A stretch of DNA of 64,000 nucleotides, taken from Streptomyces venezuelae. GTDB lineage: Bacteria; Actinomycetota; Actinomycetes; Streptomycetales; Streptomycetaceae. The notes beneath the pieces are model-generated. The model was given only the letters and a program-made list of their open reading frames with translations, did not search any database and was not told where the DNA came from. Below are positions 42,220 to 50,901 of the stretch, piece by piece. The stretch lies in assembly GCF_008642375.1 (NCBI RefSeq), contig NZ_CP029194.1:1550001-1614000 (forward strand), written 5' to 3'. A program made the translations under genes and the position numbers. Numbering within the stretch: the first letter of the stretch is position 1; every line of letters begins with the position of its first letter.

Positions 42220-42785
42220 CAGGACTCCTCGACGGGTGCGGTGGCGTTGGCGGTGAGGGCGAGGACGCGGGGCAGCTCGGCGGGGACGGGGCGGCTCGCG
42301 GCGGTGAGCTCGGCGACGTGGTCGGCGAGCATCCGGGCCAGCTCGGTGTCCCCGGCGGAACGCTCGGCGAGGCCGGCGACGGCGGTGACGGGGACGCCCG
42401 TGAAGAGGCACTTCAGCAGGGCGTGACGCCAGGCGTGGGGGGTGAGGTGGGTGGCGGCGTAGGGGCCGAGGGCTGCGGCGATGAGGGTGGTGTCGTGGGT
42501 GCGCAGGGCGTCCTCGACGAGGGGGACGGCCTCGGGGCCGGGGACGAGGGAGGGCAGCGCCAGGAGGACGGCGCGTCGCTCGGCGGCGGCGCCGTGGTGG
42601 TACAGGCGGGTGAGGGTGGCGGGGTCGGCGGCGGCCGTCCGGAGGAGGAGGGTGCGGGCGGAGTCCGCGTGAGTGGGACCGCAGTGGCGTCCGGCGGTGA
42701 CGAAGTGCGACTCCCAGTCGGGGGTGCGGGCGGCGGCGTCGGTGAGGGCCGATTCCAGCCAGGTGCGGGCGGTGCCGGTCAGCAT
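42219..42785 (-). CDS. eboA: EboA domain protein
   Basis: A 188-aa helical protein typical of EboA: TARTWLESALTDAA, a central Ala/Leu-rich section (ERRAVLLALPSLVPG ... VEDALRTHDTTLIAAALGPYA) and HAWRHALLKCLFTGVP with a conserved NQALLKxVF-like end. No catalytic motif is apparent; the family has no known biochemical activity. Its ATG overlaps the end of the upstream TIM-barrel gene by seven bases and its stop overlaps eboB. Confidence 0.82.
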   Translation of the reverse strand: MLTGTARTWLESALTDAAARTPDWESHFVTAGRHCGPTHADSARTLLLRTAAADPATLTRLYHHGAAAERRAVLLALPSLVPGPEAVPLVEDALRTHDTTLIAAALGPYAATHLTPHAWRHALLKCLFTGVPVTAVAGLAERSAGDTELARMLADHVAELTAASRPVPAELPRVLALTANATAPVEES

Positions 42786-43687
42786 GCCGGGGCCTCCTGC
42801 CGCAGGAAGGAGAGGGAGGTGCGGGCGAGTTCGGGGCCGGCGTGGGAGTGCCGGGGCAGTTCGACGACGGTGAGTCCGGCATAGCCGGCGGCGGTGAGGT
42901 CGGCGAGAGCGGCGAGGACGGGTGGGAAGTCGATCTCTCCATCGCCGAACGGCAGGTGTTCGTGGACACCGCGGCGCATGTCCTCGATCTGGACGTGGTG
43001 CACCCAGGGGGCGGCGGCCCGTACGCAGTCGGCGGGAGGGAGGGGTTCGAGGCACTGGCAGTGGCCGATGTCGAGGGTGAGGCCCAGGACGGAGGGTGCG
43101 GGTGCTCCGAGGAGTCCGCGCAGGTGGTGGAAGTCGTCGAGGGTGGCGAGGAGGTGACCCGGTTCGGGTTCGACGGCGAGGGGGACGCGGGCGGCGTCCG
43201 CGGCTTCCAGGACGGGGCTGAGGGAGGAGGTGAGCCGCTTCCAGGCCTCGTCGGGCGCGGTGTCCGCGCGGACGGTACCGCTGAAGCAGTGCACGGCGTG
43301 CGCGCCGAGGTCGGCCGCGACCCTGACGGCCCGGAGCAGCAGCCGGGTGCGGGCGGCCCGGTCCTCGGGGTCCGGGTCGAGCAACGACGGGCCGTGCTTG
43401 CGGCGCGGGTCGAGGACGTAGCGGGCGCCGGTCTCGACGGTGACACCGAGTCCGAGGGAGGCCAGCCGACGGCCGACCCGGGCGGTGCGGGCGGCCAGGC
43501 CGGGCGCCAGCGGGTCGAGGTGCATGTGGTCGAGGGTCAGGCCCACGCCGTCGTAGCCGAGGTCGGCGAGGAGGCCGAGGGCCTCGTCGAGCCTCAGGTC
43601 GGTCAGGCCGTTGGTGCCGTAGCCGAGCCTGAGGCCGGGTGCGGGGGCGGGTGCGGGGCCTGGCCCGGGGTGGGGGGCGGTGGTCAT
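42779..43687 (-). CDS. Sugar phosphate isomerase/epimerase (TIM barrel) in Ebo-type operon
   Basis: A 302-aa xylose-isomerase-like TIM-barrel protein: LRLGYGTNGLTDLRLDEAL, GVGLTLDHMHLDP, AVHCFSGTVRAD, LAVEPEPGHLLATLDD, LGLTLDIGHCQCLEP and HVQIEDMRRGVHEHLPFG provide the metal-binding Glu, Asp and His residues. The N-terminal PGPGPAPAPAPG is low complexity. Its ATG overlaps the original stop of eboC (ATGA) and its end overlaps eboA, so it is fully embedded in the operon. Substrate unknown. Confidence 0.87.
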   Translation of the reverse strand: MTTAPHPGPGPAPAPAPGLRLGYGTNGLTDLRLDEALGLLADLGYDGVGLTLDHMHLDPLAPGLAARTARVGRRLASLGLGVTVETGARYVLDPRRKHGPSLLDPDPEDRAARTRLLLRAVRVAADLGAHAVHCFSGTVRADTAPDEAWKRLTSSLSPVLEAADAARVPLAVEPEPGHLLATLDDFHHLRGLLGAPAPSVLGLTLDIGHCQCLEPLPPADCVRAAAPWVHHVQIEDMRRGVHEHLPFGDGEIDFPPVLAALADLTAAGYAGLTVVELPRHSHAGPELARTSLSFLRQEAPAC

Positions 43688-44693
43688 GTGGGGCTCACCT
43701 TCCGGGCGAGGGCGCGGGCGAGCGGGACGAGGCCGAGCAGCCCGAGCGCCGTGCCGGTGGCTCCGGCGCGGGCGGCCAGCGCCGCCTGGAGCGGGATCGT
43801 CGCCCGTATCCCGCCACCGACGGCCCGCTCGGTGAGCGCCGCGGAGGGGTTGAGGGCGGCGTGGAGGAGGAGCGTGGCGGGCGTGCGGGCGTAGGCCAGG
43901 GCGAGGAGGGGGCCGAGGCGGGGGCCGAGGCGGGGACGGCCGCTGGAGTGAGGGCGGCCGGGGTGGGTCCTGGGGTGGGTGCCGGGGATCGGGAAGGGGA
44001 GGGTGGGGCGGGGGCGGGGGGCGGGGGCCCGGGAGGTGGGGAGTGCGGGGTGCGGGCCGTCAGCGTGCCGGCGACCGTCAGGGTCACGGCGAGGGCCGCG
44101 AGGGGGGTGCGGGTCGAGCCGCCGTGTGTCTCGTGGCGGGAGACGGCGGTGACGGCGTAGGTGTGGGCGCCGAGGAGGGCGGCGGAGGGGAGTGAGCGGA
44201 AGGCGCGGCGCGGTGTGGGGGTGGTGGCCGTGGCGCCGAGGAGGAGGTCGAGGGCGCGGGCGGTCGCCATGGTGGCGGGGCCTGCCGGGGTGTGTTTGAG
44301 GCCGAGGTCGTAGGCCCAGACGGTGGTGGCGAGGGCGGTGGCGACCGCCAGGGCCGGGCGGCCGGCGCGGGAGGCGAGGCCGAGGCCGGTCGCCGTCATG
44401 GCGGCCGAGGCGGCGAGGGCGGCTGTGGGGGTGATGCGGCCGGAGGGCAGGGGGCGGTGCGGGCGTTCGGCGGCGTCCTCGTCGCGGTCGGCCCAGTCGT
44501 TGAGGGCCATGCCCGCCTCGTACAGGCAGAGGGATGCGCCGATCGCCCAGAGTGTGCCGCGTCCGGGGCGGGTTCCTGCGGTGGCCGCTCCTGCCAGGGC
44601 GTCGCCGGGGACGGAGGCCAGGGCCGAGACGCGGAGCAGTTCCGCCCAGGCGCGTGCGCGGCCGGTGATGACGGTGGTGCCGGTCGGGGTCAT
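43684..44693 (-). pseudogene. eboC: EboC/UbiA-like membrane prenyltransferase, frameshifted
   Basis: From ATG 44694-44691 (MTPTGTTVITGRARAWAELL) the frame encodes the N-terminal helices and the prenyl-diphosphate motif NDWADRDEDAAERPHRPLPS, ending near AALAVTLTVAG. It then runs into Pro/Ala-rich sequence and stops at 43695. The expected C-terminus, LALAYARTPATLLLHAALNP, ERAVGGGIRATIPLQAALA and LARALARKVSPT, is in another frame and ends at 43684, overlapping the next gene as ATGA. The span is not a multiple of three, so one frameshift lies between about 43890 and 44060, a tract of long G runs. It may be a true mutation or a sequencing error. Type III UbiA enzymes move prenyl groups onto a soluble acceptor at the membrane. 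Confidence 0.8.
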
Positions 44694-45907
44694 TGCCGGT
44701 CCCCGGGGGCCGGCTGTTCGGCGGGAGTCGGGGCTTCGGTGCGCGCCGGCTGTTCGGCGGGAGTCGGGGCTTCGGCGGGTGGTGGGGTGGTGGGGTCGGG
44801 TGGGGTGCGCAGGGTTCGGGCGAAGGCGATGAGGCGGGTGTACTGGGCCGCCAGGGAGGCGGGTGGGGCGCCTTCTGGGTCCTTGAAGTAGAAGGCGAGG
44901 TCGTCGAGGGGGCCGGTGACGCCCTTCTCGTGGGCGCGGGCGGTGAGGCGGGCGAGGTCCAGGACGAGGGGGGCGGCGAGGGCGGAGTCGCAGCCCTGCC
45001 AGAGGGTCTGGAGGATCATGCGGGTGCCGAGGAAGCCGTCGAAGGCGATGTGGTCCCAGGCGGTCTTCCACTCCCCCAGGGCGGGGACGTCGTCGATGTG
45101 GACCTGTCCTTCGACGGTGGCGCCGAGGGTGTCGGTGAGGACGCGTTCCTTGCCGGCGTTCTTGGCCGCGGCTGCTGCCGGATCGGCGAGGGCGGCTCCG
45201 TCGCCGCCGCCGAGGAGGTTGCTGCCGGACCAGGCGCGTACGGTCAGGGCGCGCTGGAGGAACATCGGGGCGAGGACGGCCCGGAGGAGTGTCTGTCCGG
45301 TTTTTCCGTCGCGGCCGGCGTGGGGCAGTCCGCCGGCCGCGAGCGGTGCGGCGAGAGCGGGATGGCGGATTCCGGTGGATGGCGTGAAGTTGACGTACGG
45401 GCAGCCGGCGCGGAGTGCTGCGGCGGCGTAGAGGGAGCTGGGTGGGAGCCCGACGCCCCCCGACGCCGGCTCCGTGGAGGCCACATTGACGACCACGACG
45501 CGGTCCAGGCCAATGCGTTCCCGGAAGTCCGTCAGGTCGGTGGTGAAGGCGGTGACGAGTTGTTCGTCGGTGCGGGTGTCGCCCGGGAGGGGGCCGCCGG
45601 GGCGGATTTCGCGGTCGGCGGCTTCGAGCTCGCGGCTGACGGCGTCGGCGAGTCCGTACGGGAGGACTCCGGCGGTGGTGAGCTGTTCGGCTCGTTTGGG
45701 GAGGGGGCAGTCGGTGGTGTCGTGTCCGCCGAAGACGAGTGTGGCGAGGGGTGGGAGGCCGGTGTCCGCGAGGTCGGGTGTCTCGGTGGCCATGCCGGTG
45801 GGTGGGTGGAGTCCTGCGACGAGGGCGGCGCAGCCGGCCACGGTGGTGGTGGCGACGGATCCTCTCGCGCCGATGAGCCAGATTCCCGTGCGGTGTCCGG
45901 TGGGCAT
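44690..45907 (-). CDS. Inositol-3-phosphate synthase family protein
   Basis: A 405-aa myo-inositol-1-phosphate-synthase-like enzyme, which cyclises glucose 6-phosphate with NAD. The dinucleotide motif WLIGARGSVATT (10-21), VNVASTEPA, YVNFTPSTG, DGKTGQTLLRAVLAPMF and SNLLGGGDG match the family; the Lys of GKTGQT is a catalytic residue. The C-terminal 35 residues are a duplicated Pro-rich tail (EAPTPAEQPA twice). GGGAGG precedes ATG 45907. It overlaps eboC by four bases and leads the operon, where other ebo clusters carry the sugar-phosphate cyclase EboD. Confidence 0.88.
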   Translation of the reverse strand: MPTGHRTGIWLIGARGSVATTTVAGCAALVAGLHPPTGMATETPDLADTGLPPLATLVFGGHDTTDCPLPKRAEQLTTAGVLPYGLADAVSRELEAADREIRPGGPLPGDTRTDEQLVTAFTTDLTDFRERIGLDRVVVVNVASTEPASGGVGLPPSSLYAAAALRAGCPYVNFTPSTGIRHPALAAPLAAGGLPHAGRDGKTGQTLLRAVLAPMFLQRALTVRAWSGSNLLGGGDGAALADPAAAAAKNAGKERVLTDTLGATVEGQVHIDDVPALGEWKTAWDHIAFDGFLGTRMILQTLWQGCDSALAAPLVLDLARLTARAHEKGVTGPLDDLAFYFKDPEGAPPASLAAQYTRLIAFARTLRTPPDPTTPPPAEAPTPAEQPARTEAPTPAEQPAPGDRQ

Positions 45908-45963
45908 GTCGACGGCCTCCCTGCTCGTCCTGCGGGGGTGAAAGCGGGGTGATCTGTGTGGGG

Positions 45964-46000
45964 GACGGTGGGCGGGGTGCGGTGGCGCCCGCCCACCGTC
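45964..46000 (-). terminator. Terminator between sugar locus and Ebo-type operon
   Basis: GACGGTGGGCGGG (45964-45976) pairs perfectly over 13 bp with 45988-46000 around an 11-nt loop. It begins 25 bp past the stop of the large secreted protein gene and ends 57 bp before the inositol-phosphate synthase start, so the two blocks are likely separate transcripts. Confidence 0.75.
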
Positions 46001-46024
46001 GTTCGGGGGGTGGTCAGGGGGTTG

Positions 46025-49000
46025 TCAGGAGGAGAGCTCCCTGATCTGGATGTTGCGGAAGGCTGCCTGGTCTCCGGCGCCGTGGTTCTGGAGGCCGATG
46101 TGGCCGGTGGTGAGGGAGCGGGCGGGGTCGGTGTTGGTGAAGTCGTTGATCTTGACGCCGTTGAGGAAGACCTGAAGGCGTTCGCCCTGGACGCGGATTT
46201 CGTAGGTGTTCCATTGGCCGGGTGGGCGGAGTACCTGGTCGCGGGCGGTGATGTTGGCTGTTTTGAAGCCGTAGACGGCTCCGGTGGTGCGGTCGGCGGT
46301 GTCGGTGGCGTCGATCTGGATCTCGTAGCCGTTGTTCACGGCGGACCAGGGGTCGTCGCTGGCGGGGAAGCCGACGAAGATGCCGGAGTTGTCGTCGCCG
46401 GTGAGTTTCCAGTCGAGGGTGAGGGAGTAGGAGCGGAACTCCTTGGCCTGGTACCAGAGGAGGCCCATGCCGCCGGTGGTGCGGAGTTCGCCGTCGGTGA
46501 CGTCGAAGGCGCCGGGTCCGGCCTGCTTCCAGCCTTCGGTGGTTTCGCCGTTGAAGAGGCTGCGGCTTCCGGTCCGGGGTCGGCAGTCGGCCTTGATCTG
46601 GCCGGTGGCGTACTGGAGTCCGCCCAGGAGGTGCTGCCGGAAGGCGGGTTCGGTGTACGACTCCTTGGTGTGGCCGCCGCCGGTGTAGAAGGAGCGGCCG
46701 CCGCCGTAGGTCTGGCACCAGGCGATGGGGTGGTCGCCCTTCATGGTGCCGCCCTGGTAGGTGGTTTCGTCGAGGGTGGCGAGGATGCGGGCCTGGCCGC
46801 GGGGGTTGGTGCGGTAGTTGTACCACTCGTCGGTGCGCTGCCAGGGGCCGTCGAGGTGGGCGGTGGCGGGGTGGGTGTGGTCTTCGGTGCGGATGGTGGC
46901 GGGCTGGATCTGGGGGTGGGACTGGAAGTGGGCTCCGACGAGGCCGCCGTAGAAGGTCCAGTCGTATTCGGTGTCGGCTGCGGCGTGGATGCCGAGGTAG
47001 CCGCCGCCGTTGGAGATGTAGTTCTCGAAGGCGGTCTGCTGGTCGGTGTCGAGGACGTCGCCTGTGGTGGAGAGGAAGGCGACGGCGTCGTAGCGGGCGA
47101 GGTTGTTGGTGGTGAACTGGCGTGGTTCTTCGGTGGTGTCGATGGTGATGTTGTTGGCGGCGCCGAGTTCCTTGAGGGCGGTGATGCCGGTGGGGATGGA
47201 GTCGTGGCGGAAGCCGGCGGTCTTGGAGAAGACGAGGACGCGGCGGGTGGTGCGGTCGACGGGGGTGCTGGAGAGGGTGAAGTCGTCGAGGTCGTAGAGG
47301 GCGCCGGTGCCTCCCTTGAAGACGAGGTGGAGTGGGGTGGTCTTGCGGGGTACGGCGCGGAGGGGTACGTCGATGTTCTGGAAGGTCTCCCAGCTGCCGG
47401 TGACGGGGACGGGGGCGGAGCCGAGGAGGGGGCCGGTGGGTGAGCCGGTGCGGACTTCGAGGTAGCCGCCGGCTCCGCCGGAGGAGACGCGGGCGGTCAG
47501 TTTGGTGGCGCCGGTGAGGTTGTAGGGGGTGAAGGCGATCCAGTCGCCGTTGTCGATGTCGCCGACGGTGCGGCCGCCGTTGGCCTGGGTCTTGTCGTAG
47601 GTGCGGATGCCGTTCTGGCTGTCGAAGTGTTCGGCCTGGCGGTGGCGGGGCTGGAGTTTGGCCTGGTCGCGGCCGGTGAGGGCGGCTTGTCCGCCGCCGC
47701 CTGCGTCGGTGTACTCGGCGGTGAATACGGCGAAGATGTTGGCGTCGTCGTCGTGGCCGCCGTCGGCGGAGGTCTTGATGGTGCCGGTGCAGCCGTTGGC
47801 CGAGGTGACGGGGTGGCCGTGACTGTCGTGGCCGAGGACGTAGGTGACCTTGATCTTGGCGCAGTCGATGGGGCCGTTGGTGGTGTCTTCGGGGTCGGTG
47901 ACGGTCACCTTGAAGGGGATTTCGTCGCCGAAGGCGAAGAGGGCTCCTTCTGCGGGGAGTTGGAGGTCGACCTTGGGTGCGGTGTTGCCGACGACGATGT
48001 GGGCGGAGGCGGATCCGGTGCGGCCGGTGGTGTCGTGGGCTGTGACGGTGGCGGTGTAGGTGCCGTTCTTGCGGTAGGTGTGGGTGGGGTTGGCTGTGGT
48101 TGCGGTGGTGCCGTCGCCGAAGTCCCAGGTGTAGGTGAGGGGGTCGCCGTCGGCGTCGGTGGTTCCGGCGGAGGAGAAGGCGACCTTGAGGGGTGCTGTG
48201 CCCGAGGTCTTGTTGGCGGTCGCTTCGGCGACGGGTGAGCGGCCTCCGGTGGCGTTCTCGATGCGGTAGAGGCCGGAGTTGTCGTCGCCGCCGAACCAGG
48301 CTGTGCCGTAGTCGAGGACATAGAGGGCTCCGTCGGGTCCGAAGGCCATGTCCATGATCTGGGTGCCGGTCCAGGGCACGGGGTTGATGGACTGGACGGT
48401 GCCGTCGGTGTTCTGGTCGATGCGTTTGATCCAGCGGCGGCCGAACTCGCCTGCGAAGAAGTCTCCGTCGTAGGTCTCGGGGAATTTCACCGGGGAGGTG
48501 TTGGCGGGGTCGTAGTGGTAGACGGGGCCGCCCATGGGTGATTCGGAGCCGGTGCCGAACTCGGGTACGGAGCCGCCGTTGTAGGGGATCCAGGCGGGTT
48601 CGGCGGGGGGCAGGTCGACGAGGCCGGTGTTGTGCGGGGAGTCGTTCTTGAGGGCGGCGCAGTCGTAGGTGGCGCCGGAGGTGCCGGTGGCGAAGTCGTA
48701 GTCGACGTACGGTTCGTTGTCGCCGGTGCAGAAGGGCCAGCCGAAGTTGCCGGGCTTGGTGACGCGGGCGAACTCGACTTGTCCGGCGGGGCCTCGGGCG
48801 GGGTCGGCGGCGCCGGCGTCGGGGCCGTAGTCGCCGACGTAGAGGATGCCGGTGGTCTTGTCGACGCTGAAGCGGAAGGGGTTGCGGAAGCCCATGGCGT
48901 AGATCTCGGGCCTGGTCTTCTCGGTGCCTGGGGCGAAGAGGTTTCCGGCGGGGACGGTGTAGGTGCCGTCGTCGGCGACCTTGATGCGGAGGATCTTGCC

Positions 49001-49792
49001 GCGGAGGTCGTTGGTGTTGCCGGAGGTGCGGCGGGCGTCGAACGCGGGGTTGCGGCGGGGGCGTTCGTCGATGGGGGTGAAGCCGTCGGAGGCGAAGGGG
49101 TTGGAGTCGTCGCCGGTCGACAGGTAGAGGTTGCCCTGGGCGTCGAAGTCGATGTCGCCGCCGACGTGGCAGCAGATGCCGCGGGTGGCGGGGATGTCGA
49201 TGACCTTCTTCTCGCTGGTGTTGTCGAGGGTGAGGTCGGGTTTCAGGGTGAAGCGGGAGAGGCGGTTGACGCCGTCGTACGGGGCGAGTTCGGCGGGTGT
49301 GCCGTCGTTGGGGGCGTCGCCGGTGGGGGTGGTGAGGGGCGGGGCGTAGTAGAGGTAGATGGCGCGGTTGGTGGCGAAGTCCGGGTCGAGGCCGATGCCT
49401 TGGAGGCCTTCTTCGTCGTGGGAGTAGACGGGGACGGTGCCGATGACGGTGGTGTTGCCGGCGGCGTCGGTGCGGCGGAGTTCGCCGTTGCGGGAGGTGT
49501 GGAGGACGCTGCGGTCGGGGAGTACGGCGAGGGACATGGGTTCGCCGACTTCGGGGGCGCCTTTGGCGAGGGTGACCTGCTGGAATTCCTCGGCGGCGGT
49601 GGAGGAACTGGCGGCGGGGGTGGAGGCCGGTGCCGTCGGTGTACGGGGGTCGGTGTCGGCGGCGTGGCCGGTGGGGGCGCCGAGGGTGAGGCCGGCGAGG
49701 GCGAGGAGGCCGCTGGTGAGCAGGGCCAGGGGTTTGGTGGTGCGCGTCTTTCCGGCGAGCGGGGTCCTGGTGCGGGGGCGTTGTCGGTGCAC
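46025..49792 (-). CDS. Secreted multidomain GSDH-PKD-CBM6-ThuA-DUF1080 protein
   Basis: A 1,255-aa exported protein. Signal peptide about 1-44. A glucose/sorbosone-dehydrogenase-like propeller spans about 70-515 (GLQGIGLDPDFATNRAIYLY, CCHVGGDIDFDAQGNLYLS, MGFRNPFRFSVD). A PKD domain follows (PLTYTWDFGDGTT), then a CBM6-like beta domain (NGDWIAFTPYNLTGA), a ThuA domain (VLVFSKTAGFRHDSIP, GGGYLGIHAAADTEYDW) and a C-terminal DUF1080/3-keto-disaccharide hydrolase domain (SLFNGETTEGWKQAG, LDWKLTGDDNSGIFVGFP). It looks like an extracellular enzyme for oxidised sugars. GTG 49792 has GGAGGA upstream. It is the last gene of the sugar locus. Confidence 0.9.
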   Translation of the reverse strand: MHRQRPRTRTPLAGKTRTTKPLALLTSGLLALAGLTLGAPTGHAADTDPRTPTAPASTPAASSSTAAEEFQQVTLAKGAPEVGEPMSLAVLPDRSVLHTSRNGELRRTDAAGNTTVIGTVPVYSHDEEGLQGIGLDPDFATNRAIYLYYAPPLTTPTGDAPNDGTPAELAPYDGVNRLSRFTLKPDLTLDNTSEKKVIDIPATRGICCHVGGDIDFDAQGNLYLSTGDDSNPFASDGFTPIDERPRRNPAFDARRTSGNTNDLRGKILRIKVADDGTYTVPAGNLFAPGTEKTRPEIYAMGFRNPFRFSVDKTTGILYVGDYGPDAGAADPARGPAGQVEFARVTKPGNFGWPFCTGDNEPYVDYDFATGTSGATYDCAALKNDSPHNTGLVDLPPAEPAWIPYNGGSVPEFGTGSESPMGGPVYHYDPANTSPVKFPETYDGDFFAGEFGRRWIKRIDQNTDGTVQSINPVPWTGTQIMDMAFGPDGALYVLDYGTAWFGGDDNSGLYRIENATGGRSPVAEATANKTSGTAPLKVAFSSAGTTDADGDPLTYTWDFGDGTTATTANPTHTYRKNGTYTATVTAHDTTGRTGSASAHIVVGNTAPKVDLQLPAEGALFAFGDEIPFKVTVTDPEDTTNGPIDCAKIKVTYVLGHDSHGHPVTSANGCTGTIKTSADGGHDDDANIFAVFTAEYTDAGGGGQAALTGRDQAKLQPRHRQAEHFDSQNGIRTYDKTQANGGRTVGDIDNGDWIAFTPYNLTGATKLTARVSSGGAGGYLEVRTGSPTGPLLGSAPVPVTGSWETFQNIDVPLRAVPRKTTPLHLVFKGGTGALYDLDDFTLSSTPVDRTTRRVLVFSKTAGFRHDSIPTGITALKELGAANNITIDTTEEPRQFTTNNLARYDAVAFLSTTGDVLDTDQQTAFENYISNGGGYLGIHAAADTEYDWTFYGGLVGAHFQSHPQIQPATIRTEDHTHPATAHLDGPWQRTDEWYNYRTNPRGQARILATLDETTYQGGTMKGDHPIAWCQTYGGGRSFYTGGGHTKESYTEPAFRQHLLGGLQYATGQIKADCRPRTGSRSLFNGETTEGWKQAGPGAFDVTDGELRTTGGMGLLWYQAKEFRSYSLTLDWKLTGDDNSGIFVGFPASDDPWSAVNNGYEIQIDATDTADRTTGAVYGFKTANITARDQVLRPPGQWNTYEIRVQGERLQVFLNGVKINDFTNTDPARSLTTGHIGLQNHGAGDQAAFRNIQIRELSS

Positions 49793-49825
49793 GAGTGTCC
49801 TCCGGGAGGGGGCCGGTCGTACGGG

Positions 49826-49855
49826 GTGGAGTGGGGTGACGTGGAGTGGGGTGAC
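49826..49855. repeat. 15-bp tandem duplication
   Basis: GTGGAGTGGGGTGAC occurs twice in tandem in the 91-bp gap between the epimerase stop and the start of the large secreted protein gene, inside its 5' leader. Confidence 0.8.
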
Positions 49856-49883
49856 GTGGTGAGGGGGGTGCTGTTCGGTTCGG

Positions 49884-50888
49884 TCAGTCGCCGCTGCCGA
49901 AGGCCGCGTCGAAGGAGGCGGCCGGCGGGTCGAAGTCGTACCGCTTGAGGTGGGTGAGTGCTTCGGGGGCGCCGGTGAGGCGGTCCATGCCGGCGTCCTC
50001 CCATTCGACCGAGACGGGTCCGGCGTAGCCGATCGACCGGAGCATGCGGAAGACGTCCTCCCAGGGCACGTCGCCGTGTCCTGCGGAGACGAAGTCCCAG
50101 CCGCGCCGGGGGTCGCCCCAGGGGAGGTGGGAGCCGAGGCGTCCGTTGCGGCCGTCGAGTCGTTTGCGGGCTTCCTTGCAGTCGACGTGGTAGATCCGGT
50201 CGCGGAAGTCCCAGAGGAAGCCGACGGGGTCGAGGTCCTGCCACACGAAGTGGCTGGGGTCGAAGTTGAGGCCGAAGGCGGGGCGTCGGTCGACGGCTTC
50301 GAGGGCTCGTTGGGTGGTCCAGTAGTCGTAGGCGATCTCGCTGGGGTGGACTTCGTGGGCGAAGCGCACGCCTTCGGCGTCGAAGACGTCGAGTATGGGG
50401 TTCCAGCGCTCGGCGAAGTCCTCGTAGCCGCGGTCGATCATGTGCGGGGGTACGGGTGGGAACATCGCCACGAGGTGCCAGATGGAGGAGCCGGTGAAGC
50501 CGATGACGGTGTCGACGCCGAGGGCGGCGGCGGCTCGTGCGGTGTCGGCGAGTTCGCGTGCCGCGCGCTGTCGTACGCCTTCGGCTTCGCCGTCGCCCCA
50601 GATGCGGGCGGGGACGATCGCCTGGTGGCGTTCGTCGATCGGGTGGTCGCAGACGGCCTGTCCCACCAGGTGGTTGGAGATGGCCCAGCACTTCAGTCCG
50701 TATGTGTCGAGCAGTTCGCGTCTGCCTTTGACGTAGGCGGGGTCGGCGAGGGCTTTGTCGACTTCGAAGTGGTCGCCCCAGCAGGCCAGTTCGAGGCCGT
50801 CGTAGCCGAAGTCGCGGGCGAGCCGGCAGACCTCTTCCAGGGGCAGGTCGGCCCATTGGCCGGTGAAGAGGGTGAAGGGTCGGGGCAC
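49884..50888 (-). CDS. Sugar phosphate isomerase/epimerase (IolE/IolH-like TIM barrel)
   Basis: A 334-aa TIM-barrel protein: [107 protein letters not shown] and [12 protein letters not shown] contribute the Glu/Asp/His metal site. It pairs with the upstream Gfo/Idh/MocA dehydrogenase (13 bp away), a common partnership for interconverting keto-sugars or inositols. GTG 50888 has AGGAGG upstream. Exact substrate unknown. Confidence 0.9.
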   Translation of the reverse strand: MPRPFTLFTGQWADLPLEEVCRLARDFGYDGLELACWGDHFEVDKALADPAYVKGRRELLDTYGLKCWAISNHLVGQAVCDHPIDERHQAIVPARIWGDGEAEGVRQRAARELADTARAAAALGVDTVIGFTGSSIWHLVAMFPPVPPHMIDRGYEDFAERWNPILDVFDAEGVRFAHEVHPSEIAYDYWTTQRALEAVDRRPAFGLNFDPSHFVWQDLDPVGFLWDFRDRIYHVDCKEARKRLDGRNGRLGSHLPWGDPRRGWDFVSAGHGDVPWEDVFRMLRSIGYAGPVSVEWEDAGMDRLTGAPEALTHLKRYDFDPPAASFDAAFGSGD

Positions 50889-50901
50889 GGTCGGGTACCT
50901 C

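Noticed and set aside
44693..44800. Direct DNA repeat at the 3' end of the inositol-phosphate synthase gene as a possible mobile-element footprint
   Set aside because: It encodes an in-frame duplication of EAPTPAEQPA in a disordered tail and lacks inverted ends; slippage explains it.
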